Origin: Vanessa cardui
Lineage: Eukaryota; Arthropoda; Insecta; Lepidoptera; Nymphalidae
Direction: 5' to 3'
NCBI RefSeq assembly: GCF_905220365.1
Contig: NC_061137.1
Span: 12,676,001-12,740,000 of the forward strand
Length of the DNA stretch: 64,000 bases
Below, piece by piece: positions 44,641 to 54,767 of this stretch. The notes under the pieces were generated by a model. That model was not told where the DNA came from and searched no databases. It saw only the letters and a list, made by a program, of their open reading frames with translations. A program made the position numbers and the translations under genes. The stretch's first letter is position 1, and each line of letters starts with the position of its first letter.

Positions 44641-44789
44641 TTGTATAATTTAAATAGTATAAGTTGCCATGATTTTTCAAATATACTTATAGAATTTGAA
44701 TAGTAATAATAATATTTAGTACTGCTTTCGTTTTTAAATACGTTTTTAATTGAAATAACATTTATTATATAATTATTATTCGGTTATCG

Positions 44790-44935
44790 ACACCGTATTG
44801 TGGGACTCCCGTCACTTCCTCTCGTGGCGTGGTGCGGCGAGCTGGTACTGCCTGTCACGAGAAAAACAAAAGGCGGTGGATTTTGAACGGGCAGGGCAGA
44901 AGGAAACAAGATTCAGAGATGGGCGGTAAAAGGAT
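44790..44935. other. GC-rich island 1, unidentified
   Basis: GC-rich segment (GTGGGACTCCCGTCACTTCC, GTGGCGTGGTGCGGCGAGCT, AAAGGCGGTGGATTTTGAAC) unlike its AT-rich surroundings. It matches no family here and no long ORF. It may be a fragment of an older GC-rich transposon. Confidence 0.35.
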
Positions 44936-45013
44936 AATTAATATACAATAAGCGGATAATTAATATATGTATCGGTTGGGAGATTAATATAGTGACATAT
45001 ATTAATGTTATGT

Positions 45014-45303
45014 AAAAGTAAAGTAACAGCCTGTAAATTTCCCACTGCTGGGCCAATGGCCTCCTCTTCCATTGAGGAGAGGGCTTGGAACATATTCCAC
45101 CACTCTGTTCCAATGTGGGTTGGTGGAATGCACATGTGGCAGAATTTCAATGAAATCAGACACATGCAGGTTTCCTCGCGATGTTTTCCTTCACCGCCGA
45201 GCATGCGATTAGAAGCATCATATATAGTGGTGCTTGCCTGGGTTTGAACCCGAAATCATCGGTTAAGATGCACGTGTTCTAACCACTGGGCCATCTCGGC
45301 TCA
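45014..45303 (-). mobile_element. SINE-A (TTAC-tail subfamily), full length with TSD
   Basis: AAAGTAAAGTAACAGCCTGT, TCTTCCATTGAGGAGAGGGC, linker 'catcatatatagtggtgctt', head ending CCATCTCGGCTCA. Direct repeat TAATGTTATGT at 45003-45013 and 45304-45314. Confidence 0.92.
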
Positions 45304-45390
45304 TAATGTTATGTGAATAGTTTTATTACAAAGTATTTTCTACTTAGGAAAACACTGAGTAAGTTATCATTTATTTCTAACCCTTTTAGG

Positions 45391-45545
45391 CTTGACGGTG
45401 ACAGCGGGCGGCAGGACGCGTGATAATACTCAAGACAGTTGTGTGTGATCTCTTAAGGGCTCTGAATACGTACGGTCTAAGACGCCTTCTGTAAGGCCGC
45501 CCTCGGCTTAGGACGATGGTATAATATTAGAGGGACGTCAAAAAT
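45391..45545. other. GC-rich island 2, unidentified
   Basis: CTTGACGGTGACAGCGGGCG, GCAGGACGCGTGATAATACT and AAGGCCGCCCTCGGCTTAGG. Compositionally similar to island 1 and separated from it by a SINE-A insertion. No ORF recognised. Confidence 0.35.
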
Positions 45546-45702
45546 GGAATCATATATAACATTGTCATACGGGACGCAATGAAACGGAATCTTTTCTGCC
45601 CGAATAAGTGTGAATTATTAATAATTTTATATGAAATTTTATAAATTATATGTTAATCTTTTTTAAATCTCTGTACGAAATCGTTATGATTTTTATATTT
45701 AT

Positions 45703-45795
45703 AAAATTGAAAATTCAGTGTTGCTTGCCTGGGTTTGAACTCGCAATCATCAGTTAAGATACACGCATTCTAACCACTGGGCCATATTGGCTCTC
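45703..45795 (-). mobile_element. SINE-A, head only
   Basis: 'aattcagtgttgcttgcctg', box B GGGTTTGAACTCGC and the terminal CTGGGCCATATTGGCTC. The body and 3' tail are absent, which is unusual because LINE-driven truncation removes the 5' side. Confidence 0.78.
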
Positions 45796-46609
45796 TATGG
45801 ATAAGCACAATACATTCATTGTAATAATCTACATATAATCAAATGTGTCAGTGTGATTTAGAAACTCAAATTAGTAAATCAACGCCATCTATTATTAGTG
45901 GGCTGTAACGCAAACACTTAAATGCTAATAGCCGTAAAGCCTTGCAAACTTAACAAAGGCAATTACATTTTATTAAGATAATTACAATTTAACCTATTTT
46001 ATGTCTCGTAAAATACATAGTATGTAATATTGCTTATTGCTTGTAAAATCTGGAACTTATGACATTAAATGGAAATCTTTGATTGCTCGAATGGCCTCTT
46101 AAGCACGTTCTGAGTCACGCGACTGTCGAAACCAGTTCGATTTCAGAGAGATCTCAAAGTTGTTTCAAGAGTAATACAATACATGATTTGATCACTTATT
46201 CGTGTTGTTACCACGTGGTGAGGCAAGTGGTAACATGCATCACTAATTTTGAAATGCCATCGGTTTATTCCCAAAAAAAGTAATCATAGGGCTCATGTTG
46301 TGTGATACACGATATTTCCTAGTATCAGCGGGCTGAGCACACTATGGGCGTTTGCACAAAAGTTATATAAAAAAACATTCATAGAACTACTAGATTATCG
46401 ATTTATAAAATAAAGTTTTTTATTTAATATTCGGAATCATTATATTCTTATACTATGTATTTTTTAATTAAAGAAAAATTTTTTTTTTTTCAAATCGTAC
46501 TTATGCTTGTCTATCGTACTATTGCTATATATTAAATAAAAATCTACGTGACCAGATTAATCTGAATGGTCGTTTTCAGAAATATTTGATTCAGATGCCC
46601 GATGAATTA
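45796..46609. other. Noncoding stretch, nothing recognised
   Basis: A 66-codon plus frame (46083-46283) has no recognisable domain. Confidence 0.3.
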
Positions 46610-46625
46610 CATTTATTGTAAATCC

Positions 46626-46810
46626 TTTTTTTTTTGGTTGAAAAACGCATTACGCGTACTGCCCACGTGATGGAAAGTGGGGGTGGGACTCCCCGGACCC
46701 GGACGCCGAGTGCGCCCAAGCACACCGGGTTTACCCACTAAAAACCAACGGTACCCTCTCTGTCTTTCGGCGGACGCCACGGGATCGCTTACGAATGCTA
46801 CCACGACGAC
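46626..46810 (-). mobile_element. Retro-F copy 2, with perfect 16-bp TSD
   Basis: Poly(T) at 46626-46635 directly abuts the left copy of the repeat CATTTATTGTAAATCC (46610-46625; right copy 46811-46826). Inside: CGCATTACGCGTACTGCCCA, GTGGGACTCCCCGGACCC, CACCGGGTTTACCCACTAAA, TCTTTCGGCGGACGCCACGG. Complete relative to copy 1. Confidence 0.92.
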
Positions 46811-46826
46811 CATTTATTGTAAATCC

Positions 46827-47389
46827 TACGTAAATATACTACTTATCACCCAAACCTTACTATTTAAAATATTAATTTAAAACATGAGTTGCTGCATACC
46901 AATGGTCAACGATACGACTTGCTTAGTATTTTTTGACATACGCACGTGTTTTTTTTTTTTGTTTTGGAAGGTTTTAAATGATTCCAATGTGTACAGAGTC
47001 AATCGAAATCAGCATTTTTTGTTACTTTAAATATACCAGCAAACTTTTTTTTCGTCAAGTTATTCCATAAGAATGAAATATCTGTATAATATAATACTAA
47101 GCAAATAAAGCAAGGTCTAGCAGAACTTTTGGGCATTTTGTATTACATTTGTAGTTCTTAACCCTTCGTTGACTTTGCAAATTTATAAAAAAGGTTAGAT
47201 TCAACATTTAAACGAGTTAATATTTTTAGACTAAGTAAGAGAGAAATGCTTTATTTATGTAAATTAAGCTAGACAGTGTGTTCATAAAGTGTGATACCAT
47301 GAAATGAGTACTTTGCTTGTTTAAATATTTCGCAGGTACAGTTACAGCTTAAACTCGAAATGTTTTGAAATAAATCATTACATAGTTTT
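46827..47389. other. Noncoding stretch, nothing recognised
   Basis: AT-rich; poly(T) near 46950. Confidence 0.3.
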
Positions 47390-47584
47390 GTATAAAGTCG
47401 CTTACCGCTGTTTGCGTCTATGCTTAGATCATTAAAAATACATAACGGTTTTTGATACGGTTTTGTTATATATAGAGTGATTGAAGAATTATTTGTATAG
47501 TACGTGCAAAATGCATAATTTTGGCCAGTGGGTTGTATTGGTCGTATCAGCATTGCAATCGTGCGAAGCCGAGTGGGTCGTTAG
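47390..47584 (+). mobile_element. Helitron-H-like copy
   Basis: 'gtcgcttaccgctgtttgcg', 'ataacggtttttgatacggt', then the 3' block 'tcgtgcgaagccgagtgggt' and a degraded CTAG (GTTAG). The most complete H copy for defining the family. Confidence 0.6.
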
Positions 47585-48717
47585 TAAACTATAAAACAAT
47601 ATTCCTGAAAATTTTCAAACTTGTCATTAAAGTATGCAAAATTTTAAACACACACACACTTTGTCTCATACAGAGAGATATGCACACACAGTTCACATAT
47701 ACCAATAAGTGTCAGGTATTTTTTTTAACTTTCCAGTTTTATCATCACTCTAACGCCTTTCCTCACATGAAACACAGCTATGTGGGACTCATCAGTGTTG
47801 GCATTGGAACACTTGGTGTTTCCCAATATACCAGAATACCAAATAAAAATTCACCGGTAATCTGTTTCTTCGGGGAAGCATCATAGATTCGCTTGCGCAT
47901 GCGAAATGATAAATGACAAAAAGTTTCTATTCACCAAAACAGTTTCTCAAATCTACAACCTAAAGAATTCCATTCGCCAACATATTAAAAACAAATCTTG
48001 TTAAGTGTTCTGTTCAGATATGTGAAAAGCCAATAGTCCTGCGTCTGATGTCTCTACGATAGTGTCGGATTGCCGATTCCAAGTCTCATAAGTTCGTGTC
48101 GAGTTTCTATATTCCATCTAACCGCCGCTGGGGTCGTAATTCGATCAAGAGAACTTTACTCACAACAGAAATATGTTGGTACCGACGCCTTTGTTGGTAC
48201 AACGCATGCATATATTAAAACTTTAAATGTAAGATTTGTAAGCCTAAAATTTCAAAGAAAAAACCGCCTCTTGAGGCATAAGTATTTATTTTTTCGTCAT
48301 ATTTTTTGTAAATATGGCCTTCTAGGCTTTGCGATTTGAATGAATATTTTCGAGGTTTCGAGGTTGATGCACCTTTTCTTACCCGGACTGTACACTTGAT
48401 TTTTATTGGTTATTACTTTTATGAACAAAATAATTAAATACTTAAATATTTACAAATGTGAATTAAAATATTTACTGTATAATTCTTGACCACGTGGAAT
48501 GGTGGCAAGAATGCTCGCAGCATTTCCCCGTTGAATCGCAATTCCGATCCTCTGGGCAAAAAACGAACTAGCCCTCCTGTCACCAGTGGAGGCTAAAAGG
48601 CGAGGTGATACTTTTATTTACTTTATATGTATTGAGGATCAAATATAAGAAAGTAAGTTTTGTTATTTAATAGTTATATCACAGTGTTCTTCTTACCATT
48701 ATATAAATCATATCAAT
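47585..48717. other. Noncoding stretch with one conserved-looking block
   Basis: 48480-48612 (GTGGAATGGTGGCAAGAATG, CTCGCAGCATTTCCCCGTTG, CACCAGTGGAGGCTAAAAGG) looks like a piece of a dispersed lepidopteran repeat I have met before, but it has no second copy here. Open frames at 47521-47886 and 48070-48339 have no recognisable domains. Confidence 0.35.
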
Positions 48718-49007
48718 TTATTTATTTATTTATTTATTTAAGGTTCGTCAAGTTACAAATCAAATGGGTTGATACGTTACAATTATAATAAAGCTACGTA
48801 AATATTAACAATTTGTAACTTTGTGTAGACAAACACCACATGCATATACATTTAAGTGAGAAAGAAGCTAATGAGTAATAAAGTTATACAATAAAATATG
48901 ATTCTTATCTAATAGAAAAAAAAAAGAGAAAACCGTAGTAAGGATAAATTACACATAAAACAGTATAAAAATAAAATACAGACAAATAAAATTTAAATAC
49001 ACAGACA

Positions 49008-50287
49008 TTAAGGATAACTTAGTCGTTTCTTTTTGAGACTGTCAGGTGTACACGAAAAGATATCTATTTGTTCGGCAGATGAGCGACTCAAACGCGGAAT
49101 AGGTGAGTTAGAACCGAGTACAGTTCGACGGATTGGTGGCACAAAAGGTGCAATAGGGTTACGCGGATATTTATGAGTCTTTCGTCACTCTTAATCGTAG
49201 ACGTGATAGGATCTTTGGACAATTATAATGAGAGTTAAGTAATTTGTTGAGAAAGACTAAATCTAGAATGTCCTGACGTTCTTTTAGTGAGCTCATTTCA
49301 AAGTACCTTAACCTATCAGCATATGACTTAACATCCTCTGCTATAACTTCAGATTGTGCTAAGTGCCAAAGAAATCGTTTCTGCACACGCTCGAGTCTCA
49401 GTGAGTGGGTAGAATAGTGAGGTCTCCAAACCACGCAATAATATTCGAGCAAGCTTCGTACGAGACTATTGTATAGCATGATCTTAGTTTTCCTCTGAAT
49501 GAAAACTTTACAGTTTCTCATAACAAAACCTAGCATACGTGATGCTTTGTTTATGATGTTAGTTAAATGGTTATTAAATGTTAATTTTGTATCAAATATC
49601 ACACCAAGGTCACTTATTGTTTCACATTTTTGCAAACATTCAGACTTTATATAACAGTTGGACCGTATACAAGATTTTTTTCTGGTGAAAGTCATTTGAA
49701 AGCATTTTTTTGTATTTATCACCATTCCATTGTTGTCTGACCATTTAATTAGCCTATTTATGTCATCTTGTAGTTTTGTATAATCACAAATTGTTTCTAT
49801 AGTTTTAAGGAATTTAAGGTCATCTGCATACATGTACGGCGTACAATGTTTAAAACACAATGGAAGATCGTTTACAAAGATGTTGAATAGTATCGGACCC
49901 AAGTGAGATCCTTGTGGGACTCCTGAGTAAACTTTTTTAAGAGTAGATTTAAAGCCGTTAACAACTACATAAAATCTCTGATCAGTTAGATATGACTCAA
50001 TCCATTTAAGTAAGTTACTTGAAAAACCGTAAAAGTGCAATTTTTTTATAAGTATATTGTGGGAAACTAGATCAAAGGCCTTACTAAAATCGGTATAAAT
50101 AACTTCAATTTGCTTTCCTACATCAATTTGTTCAGCTAAGGTTTCGGTGAAGTCAACCAAATTTGTTGTAGTTGATCTTGACCTCATAAAACCATGTTGA
50201 TGGTCACTAATCAAAGGTCTAAAATAGTGCTGCACATGCGGGAGAATTAGAGATTCAAAAATCTTTGTCTGGTTGTCAGTATTGATA
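49008..50287 (-). pseudogene. LINE reverse transcriptase core and C-terminus (last segment)
   Basis: Open for 354 codons (50235-49171). Landmarks: QHGFMRSRSTTTNL, motif A VIYTDFSKAFD (D at about residue 49 of the open frame), GVPQGSHLGPILFNIFVNDL, YADD at 136-139, then NTKKCFQMTF, the LGVIFDTKLTF block and LLEYYCVVW. Two small shifts break it: one base lost after the NYRPISIL motif near 50270, and one near 49171, after which another frame supplies HKYPRNPIAPFVPPIRRT ... RLSYP and a stop at 49008-49010. Catalytic residues are intact, but the gene is dead. Confidence 0.88.
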
Positions 50288-50723
50288 TCCTACTACTATT
50301 ATAAAGGCGAAAGTTTGTAAGTATGGATGTATGGATGTTTGTTACTCTTTCACGTAAAAACTACTGAATGGATTTGAATGAAACTTTACCACAATATAGC
50401 TTATACATCAGAATAACACATAGGCTACAATTTTTGAGGTTTCTAATGTAAGGTCGTAAAAAACACATTTTTTGCGCTTACATTGCAAACGCTGACTGAA
50501 TCCTACAAGATAGATCAAAACAATGTACTACAGTATTGTACAACTTAAAAAGGTCTACAAAAAAGTCCGTGATGGTATATGTTTATCTCTTAGGAATAAC
50601 CTACAATAACGATTTTTTATCCTTTACTTTGTACGGCTTATTTACGAAGCGATTTTAAGCGATTACTAGACTAGACGGGACGAACCTGAAGTCCACGCGA
50701 ACGAAGTCGCGGGCAAAAGCTAG
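50288..50723 (+). mobile_element. Non-autonomous Helitron inside the LINE
   Basis: 436 bp. Starts TCCTACTACTATTATAAAGG, the standard lepidopteran Helitron 5' end, and finishes GCGAACGAAGTCGCGGGCAA then AAGCTAG; GCG...CGC gives the 3' hairpin and CTAG the end at 50720-50723. It sits between A and T with no target duplication, as Helitrons do. Removing it exactly rebuilds the RT motif NYRPISIL of the host LINE. Confidence 0.93.
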
Positions 50724-50999
50724 TTGGTCTATAATTTGGACGCTTGTTTTGTTATCGCTCTTATATATAGGTACCACTTTAGCTATTTTCCATTTAGATG
50801 GAAACTTTCCTACTTTCAATGACTTGTTGTAAATAAAATACAATGGTTTTGAGAGGTTAGATGCGCAATTTGCAATGAGAATTGGTGGAATAACATCGTT
50901 TTCTGCACTTTTGGCTTTGTTAACATGCTTTAGTTTATGTAATACATCTTCATGGTCAATTGATATATCTGATAAATTATTACTTGATTGATTTAATAA
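50724..50999 (-). pseudogene. LINE RT N-terminal segment between the two insertions
   Basis: Minus-strand frame continuing the EN segment: NNLSDISIDHEDVLHKLKHV, NKAKSAENDVIPPILIANCA, YNKSLKVGKFPSKWKIAKVVPIYKSDNKTSVQ, then the start of the NYRP motif, where the Helitron begins. The 'KS.END.IPP ... W..A.V.PIYK' blocks are RT domains 0-1 of Jockey/CR1-type proteins. Confidence 0.85.
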
Positions 51000-51001
51000 T
51001 A

Positions 51002-51034
51002 GGTTGGGGAAAAAGTTTCTTCGTATTTTATATG
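51002..51034 (+). repeat. mariner TIR, left
   Basis: Begins GGTTGGGGAAAAAGTTTC. It pairs with 52248-52280; 27 of 33 positions match. Confidence 0.9.
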
Positions 51035-51075
51035 AAAATTCAAAAAGTTTTTTTTTATAGTTTATTTACATTTGA

Positions 51076-52101
51076 CTAAAGTATGTAGGTGCCATTTTGT
51101 TCCATAACTTTTTGCCATCTTGTTGGTAGTGACATGATCCCATTGCTGTAAAAATTTTGGGGCTTCTGATCGAAAAACTGCGACAAGTGGTTTTGGCAGT
51201 CCTCTCGTGATGTTAACCTGACACTGCCTAAGGAATTCTGCAGAGACCGAAACAGATGAAAATCTGAAGGTGCAAGGTCAGGACTATACGGCGGATGCAT
51301 TAATACCTCCCAGGCAAACTCTCGTAATTTTTGTTGAGTGGCTAAAGATGTGTGAGGTCTAGCGTTGTCATGGTGAAAAACCACACCCCTTCTGTTGATC
51401 AATTCTGGCCGCTTTCTCTCAATTTCTTGCTTCAATCTCATCAATTGTTCGCAATACAGTTCTGAATCGATGGTCCTGCAGGGCGGTAACAGCTCATAAT
51501 GAATGATGCCCTTCCAATCCCCCCATACACACAGCATTACCTTATTGCGAGTTAATCCGGGTTTTGCCACAGTCTGTGAAGCTTGACCGGCCTTTGACCA
51601 CGATCTTTTTCGCACGTTCTTGTCGTATGTGATCCACTTTTCATCACCAGTTATCAGCTTCTTCAAAAATGGTTCGGTTTCATTACGTCGTAATAAAGAA
51701 TCACAAATGAGTACACGGTTCATTAGGTTTCTTTCAGTGAGTTCATGAGGCACCCATATATCGAGCTTTTTTGTGTACCCAGCTTTATTCAAATGAGTGA
51801 AAACCGTTTTGTGGTCAATTGCCAGTTCTTCAGCTACATCGTAACTACTAATATGCCGATCTTGCTCCACTTTTTCAAAAATGGCATCAATTTTGTCCGT
51901 AACAGGGCGACCAGAGCGAGATGCATCTTTGATATCAAAATTTCCGGCTTGAAAACGCTTAAACCAAACTTGCGCTACTCTCACAGATACTGCATTAGGT
52001 CCATAAACATCACAAAATTTTTTCGCGGCTTGAGTTGCATTTTTACCTTTTTTATAGTAAAATTTTAAAATGTATCGAATTTCTTCTTTAGATTCACTCA
52101 T
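51076..52101 (-). CDS. mariner transposase, apparently full length
   Basis: 341 residues from ATG at 52101, a normal mariner length. It binds the TIRs and cuts and rejoins the element at TA sites in the nucleus. The N-terminal part (about 1-110) carries the paired helix-turn-helix domains. WVPHEL is at 116-121. The catalytic triad is D153 (TGDEKW), D245 (HHDNARPH) and D280 (YSPDLAPSDFHLF), with 34 residues between the last two: the DD34D signature. No stop or frameshift. One odd residue: CVWGDW where relatives usually have CVWWDW (G194). TIR mismatches suggest a modest age, so activity is uncertain. Subfamily (mellifera, cecropia or irritans type) is not resolved by eye. Confidence 0.95.
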   Translation of the reverse strand: MSESKEEIRYILKFYYKKGKNATQAAKKFCDVYGPNAVSVRVAQVWFKRFQAGNFDIKDASRSGRPVTDKIDAIFEKVEQDRHISSYDVAEELAIDHKTVFTHLNKAGYTKKLDIWVPHELTERNLMNRVLICDSLLRRNETEPFLKKLITGDEKWITYDKNVRKRSWSKAGQASQTVAKPGLTRNKVMLCVWGDWKGIIHYELLPPCRTIDSELYCEQLMRLKQEIERKRPELINRRGVVFHHDNARPHTSLATQQKLREFAWEVLMHPPYSPDLAPSDFHLFRSLQNSLGSVRLTSREDCQNHLSQFFDQKPQNFYSNGIMSLPTRWQKVMEQNGTYIL

Positions 52102-52247
52102 TTTAACAACAACAAAAACAAATGAAAATCACACAAATTTCTAATTTGAATTTGGAAGTGCCTTCTTTAAAATTAAAACTTTTTAATGATACCAAAACCA
52201 GCCAGATACAAATGGTATAGCCCAATTGATTTTATTACAAGTTCATA

Positions 52248-52280
52248 CATACTATATGCGAAAAGACTTTTTCCCCAACC
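52248..52280 (-). repeat. mariner TIR, right
   Basis: Reversed it begins GGTTGGGGAAAAAGTCTT, the transposase 5' side. Confidence 0.9.
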
Positions 52281-52282
52281 TA

Positions 52283-53234
52283 ATAAAACGGAGTTTAATA
52301 GAAACTCAGTGTTCGGAGGGTCTTGAATTACATTTTTATAGATTATACTTGCAAAGTGTTCAGCAAAGAGTTCACTTATACTTGCCCCTCCAAGCACTGT
52401 GTTTTGTCCATTAGTCATCTTTGCGGGATATGAGTTAGCAGCGTTACGTTTTCCTTTCATGTATGTCCAAAATAATTTAGGTTGCTTTTTGATCCTATGT
52501 TCTATATAATTAATATATGAAAAGTAATTTTCATTGGCAAAATTTTCACAACGTTCTTCCAAAATTGACAACGATATTTCATCCATGGGATTTTTGTACT
52601 TTTTATATCTCTTATGTAACTTATTACTTTCCCGGATTAATTTAATAAGCTTATAAGTGAACCAGGCCGGATATTTAGTACTCTTTACTTTATATGTTGG
52701 AATAAACTTTGAGATACCTACATTAAGAACTTCATAGAAAACATCAACCATTTTATCAATGTCATCATCGTCACAGAACAACTCATGCCATTTTATATTA
52801 TTTAAATAAGTGTTCATTTCTAAATAATAACCCTTATTGAAATTATATCTTATCTTATTAAAATTATTATTTAAGGCCTTTGTTTTTATATCAGAAAGGT
52901 ATGCAATGATAGGTGGGTGAAACTTATCCACCCTATATAATGATTGCATAGATGCCATTACTGAACAGTTTTCAATATTTGTAAGAAAAACATCTAGAAT
53001 CCTATTCATGCTATTCAACACGTTATTGCACTGTCGTAATTCATTGAGGTTACAAAAATCGAGAAGTGTATGTCCTAAGTTTGAGATGCGATAGTTTGGA
53101 GATTCAGCACAGTTATTAAGTAAGTTCCAATCAATACAACCCAAATTCAAATCACCTACGATGCATGTATTATTGTTATGAAATTCTGAAATCTTATTAC
53201 AGTTATCAATAAAATTATTTAGGATATTTTTCAA
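52283..53234 (-). pseudogene. LINE endonuclease C-terminal half and linker (first segment)
   Basis: Reading from 53234 (a TTG codon, so not a real start), it shows the EN motif CIVGDLNLGCIDW, then LLDFCNLNEL, then ILDVFLTN and VDKFHPPI (degenerate form of the usual SDHxP). A basic linker follows (YPAWFTYKLIKLIRESNKLHKRYKK, FWTYMKGKRN) to SELFAEHFASIY and FLLNSVLL. The natural frame ends at 52283, where the mariner interrupts it; the next codons GWGKS belong to the mariner end. Together with 50724-50999 and 49008-50287 it forms one RT protein. Confidence 0.85.
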
Positions 53235-53240
53235 TCATAA

Positions 53241-53754
53241 ACATAATAATTTATTTTTTATTTAAAGTAAATTCGGATTAAAAAACTCACCGAAACAGCT
53301 AATAAATAAACGGTAAAAATAAAACATTTCGTGTCGCCGCCGTCAAAATATAAATATATAAGATTTTAGGATAACCCTATTTTTTATTAGGTTACAATTT
53401 ACGGTAGATTGTTAAGTAATAAAAGTCCTTCCTTCGCGGGTCGAATAATGATCTTCATAAACCGTTTGTACAGTAATACAAATAACTATATTGGATTATA
53501 CTATGCAAGCCAGACCGTGAAGCCCCAATTGGCATGTTTTTTTTGGCATCATTAATGACGACGATGTTTATATATGCTATGGCTATCTCTTTCTACATCT
53601 TTTTCTTTCCTCTACCTTAATGTTGCCTGCATGTGATGTTTTAGAGATAAGGCCGCCTTATGCATCTTTCTTAAATGTGATTAAAGGACTGTGTTTACTG
53701 GAGTACAATGGAGAGTATTTTGATTTGTGATTTGACGATCATTTTCTAAGCCAG
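53241..53754. other. Noncoding stretch, nothing recognised
   Basis: Flank of the LINE 5' truncation point. No ORF or repeat match. Confidence 0.35.
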
Positions 53755-54022
53755 AATTGCCACGCTTATGTGACAGTGGGCGTGGGCACATGACTCGAAG
53801 AACTGTCGGCCGATGGGGCCGAAGAATTCTCTAGTGGCGACCATGGACTGGAAGACACGGCGTGGGTAGGCCCCCACAAGGTGCTCCGACGACTTAGTGA
53901 AGGTCACGGGAAGTCGTTGGTTGGGGGCTGCACGAGACCGTTTGCTGTGGCGATCTTTGAGGGAGATCTATGCCCAGCAGTGAACATTTCAAATGTTAAA
54001 ATAATTATGATGATGATGATTT
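53755..54022 (+). mobile_element. RTE-type LINE 3' end, 5'-truncated
   Basis: A plus frame reads TRRTVGRWG, then WRPWTGRRGVGRPPTRCSDD, LVKVTGSRWLGAARDRLLWR and SLREIYAQQ: the RTE C-terminal pattern (GRP..RW.DD, GS.W..AA.DR..W..L.E.Y.QQ). It ends in an ATG-repeat tail (54007-54020). GC-richer than its surroundings. A different, longer copy than the one at 42081. Confidence 0.82.
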
Positions 54023-54208
54023 TAACCAGCGCAAAAAATGGGAAATTTACGGGCTGTTTTATTATTGTTATGATTAGCTATTTATTTATCAATTTAATAA
54101 TGATTGCTTAATTAGGCTTTACTTAATATATTGTCCACGATATCTTCGAAATGAAAACAAGAACGTAATTAATAGTAAGCAGCTATTAGATCTGTAAATG
54201 AATTTGTT

Positions 54209-54257
54209 AGTGCTCGCAAGAAACTACTTGAGTAAAGTATATTTTGATTTGATTTCG
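54209..54257 (+). mobile_element. LINE-D 3' tip
   Basis: 'gtgctcgcaagaaactactt' and 'gagtaaagtatattttgatt', the extreme LINE-D 3' end. Confidence 0.6.
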
Positions 54258-54530
54258 TGTCCATAAAACACACCTCTCCTCCTGTTTCCCGGGTAACGTT
54301 TTCACGAATGTACAATTTTATCCCAATAATAAAATGTCATATTGCACGGGTAAAAATTGATATCGTAAAACTTTATAACATTTTCATCGTAAAGCTGGTG
54401 TCTGACCATATATAATCATCGTAATGCAATAGAGATTGACTTATTTATTTATAATGCAAAACTCTATACATATCATTAAACGACGCTGTCCTAATTCGAT
54501 GTTACAGCACGTTAAACAAGATATTTAAAA

Positions 54531-54767
54531 CTAGCTTTACCCGCGATCTTGTACGCTTTTGAATTTAACAAAAAGAATATTATTGTAAACTTAGTTACTC
54601 CTTATTATATCCGTTATCTGCCAGTGAGAGTTCAGTCAAAATCGGTCCAGCCGTTTCAGAGATTAGCCGGAACAAACAGACAGACAGACAAAAATCGTAA
54701 AAAAAATGTTTTGAGTAAAAGGGGCTATTTTAATATTACAAACAGAAAATTTTATTATATGTATAGA
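54531..54767 (-). mobile_element. Helitron-G, complete short copy
   Basis: CTAG at 54531-54534, GCTTTACCCGCGATCTTGTA, the core AAAATCGGTCCAGCCGTTTC and GAGATTAGCCGGAACAAACA, and the reversed 5'-TC at 54767-54766. A (CAGA)n-type run sits in the core (AACAGACAGACAGACAAAA). Confidence 0.72.

Larger units (their letters stand above)
51000..52282 (-). mobile_element. mariner (DD34D) element, complete, with TIRs and TA duplication
   Basis: About 1.28 kb flanked by TA (51000-51001 and 52281-52282). The terminal inverted repeats of about 33 bp start GGTTGGGGAAAAAGT and have six mismatches. One open transposase frame lies between. Removing the element and one TA restores the LINE frame, so it inserted cleanly by cut-and-paste. 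Confidence 0.95.
48718..53240 (-). mobile_element. Jockey/CR1-like LINE, 5'-truncated, split by mariner and Helitron
   Basis: Minus-strand non-LTR element of about 2.8 kb once two insertions are removed: a mariner at 51000-52282 and a Helitron at 50288-50723. It ends in a (TAAA)n tail (plus strand TTTA repeats at 48718-48740). The 5' end lies in the endonuclease domain. Much more AT-rich than LINE-E and from a different family. Confidence 0.9.

Noticed and set aside
47521..48339. 121- and 89-codon plus frames
   Set aside because: No domain, no repeat, no splice or promoter signal; the first starts inside a Helitron-like fragment. Left uncalled.
48718..48742. TTTA repeat as an independent microsatellite
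   Set aside because: It is the (TAAA)n 3' tail of the minus-strand LINE.
51745..52068. 107-codon plus frame opposite the mariner
   Set aside because: Antisense shadow of the transposase gene.
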